64,000 nucleotides of DNA from Agaricus subrufescens. Its lineage: Eukaryota; Basidiomycota; Agaricomycetes; Agaricales; Agaricaceae. The first letter of the stretch is position 1, and each line of letters starts with the position of its first letter. The stretch is from NCBI GenBank assembly GCA_029945375.1, contig CM057059.1, positions 930,001-994,000 on the forward strand, read 5' to 3'. Below, in pieces: positions 63,864 to 64,000 of this stretch. Position numbers and translations under genes: made by a program. The notes under the pieces were generated by a model. The model did no database searches and was not told the origin of the DNA. It saw only the letters and a list, made by a program, of their open reading frames with translations.

Positions 63864-64000
63864 GAGGAGATGTCTGTGAAGTAGCCTGCGATTGCAAGTT
63901 GTCTTCCGGCTCGGTAGCAAGAACCAAGAGGTTACCAATAACCCGAGTGGCCCTAAAGAGGCCCTCTATAACTTATGAGTCCCCCACACGTGGCGATGTA

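Overview
This window looks like a nuclear chromosome segment from a filamentous basidiomycete, most likely an Agaricomycete. The evidence is direct: nearly every gene is broken by several 45-75 nt GT-AG introns, genes sit close together on both strands, and the proteins recognisable by motif are eukaryotic and of fungal type. No rRNA, tRNA, CRISPR or intact transposon was recognised. Twenty-five protein-coding genes are supported, one of them (a BAG-domain protein) cut by the left edge.

Layout. 0-5.5 kb: BAG-protein C-terminus (+), RING/TRAF zinc-finger protein (-), aldo/keto reductase (+), Arp2/3 subunit ARPC5 (+). 5.5-8.4 kb: gene-poor. 8.4-18 kb: cytosolic isoleucyl-tRNA synthetase (+), tri-snRNP protein Snu23/ZMAT2 (-), Erd1-like EXS membrane protein (+), NAD formate dehydrogenase (+). 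18-29 kb: Gcn5 (-), secreted double-psi beta-barrel protein (+), membrane cyclophilin (-), Dbp7 helicase (-), Esa1 (+), small membrane protein (-). 29.7-36.2 kb: CSL transcription factor (-) and an unrecognised protein (+). 36.2-43 kb: nearly 7 kb without a supportable gene. 43-50.7 kb: GRF zinc-finger protein (-), PSMG4-like proteasome chaperone (+), Yak1 kinase (+), PHOSPHO-type phosphatase (-). 51-64 kb: TFIIH subunit Tfb1 (+), Golgi CASP/Coy1 (-), mitochondrial uS9m (+), Bre1 (-), allantoicase fused to ureidoglycolate lyase (-).

Most of the content is housekeeping. A notable share concerns chromatin and transcription (Gcn5, Esa1, Bre1, Tfb1, CSL), although nothing shows these genes are co-regulated as a block. 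The observations most worth checking are the allantoicase-ureidoglycolate lyase fusion, two reading-frame discontinuities (Yak1 at a 9-C run, formate dehydrogenase at one splice junction), a GC-AG intron in the Erd1-like gene, a 24-bp gap between PSMG4 and Yak1, a secreted-type protein lacking its signal peptide that abuts the Gcn5 start, and a PCAF-like cysteine-rich N-terminus on Gcn5. I did not find a clearly new multi-gene system. CDS coordinates run from start codon to stop codon and include introns; exon edges were read by eye from splice signals and frame continuity.
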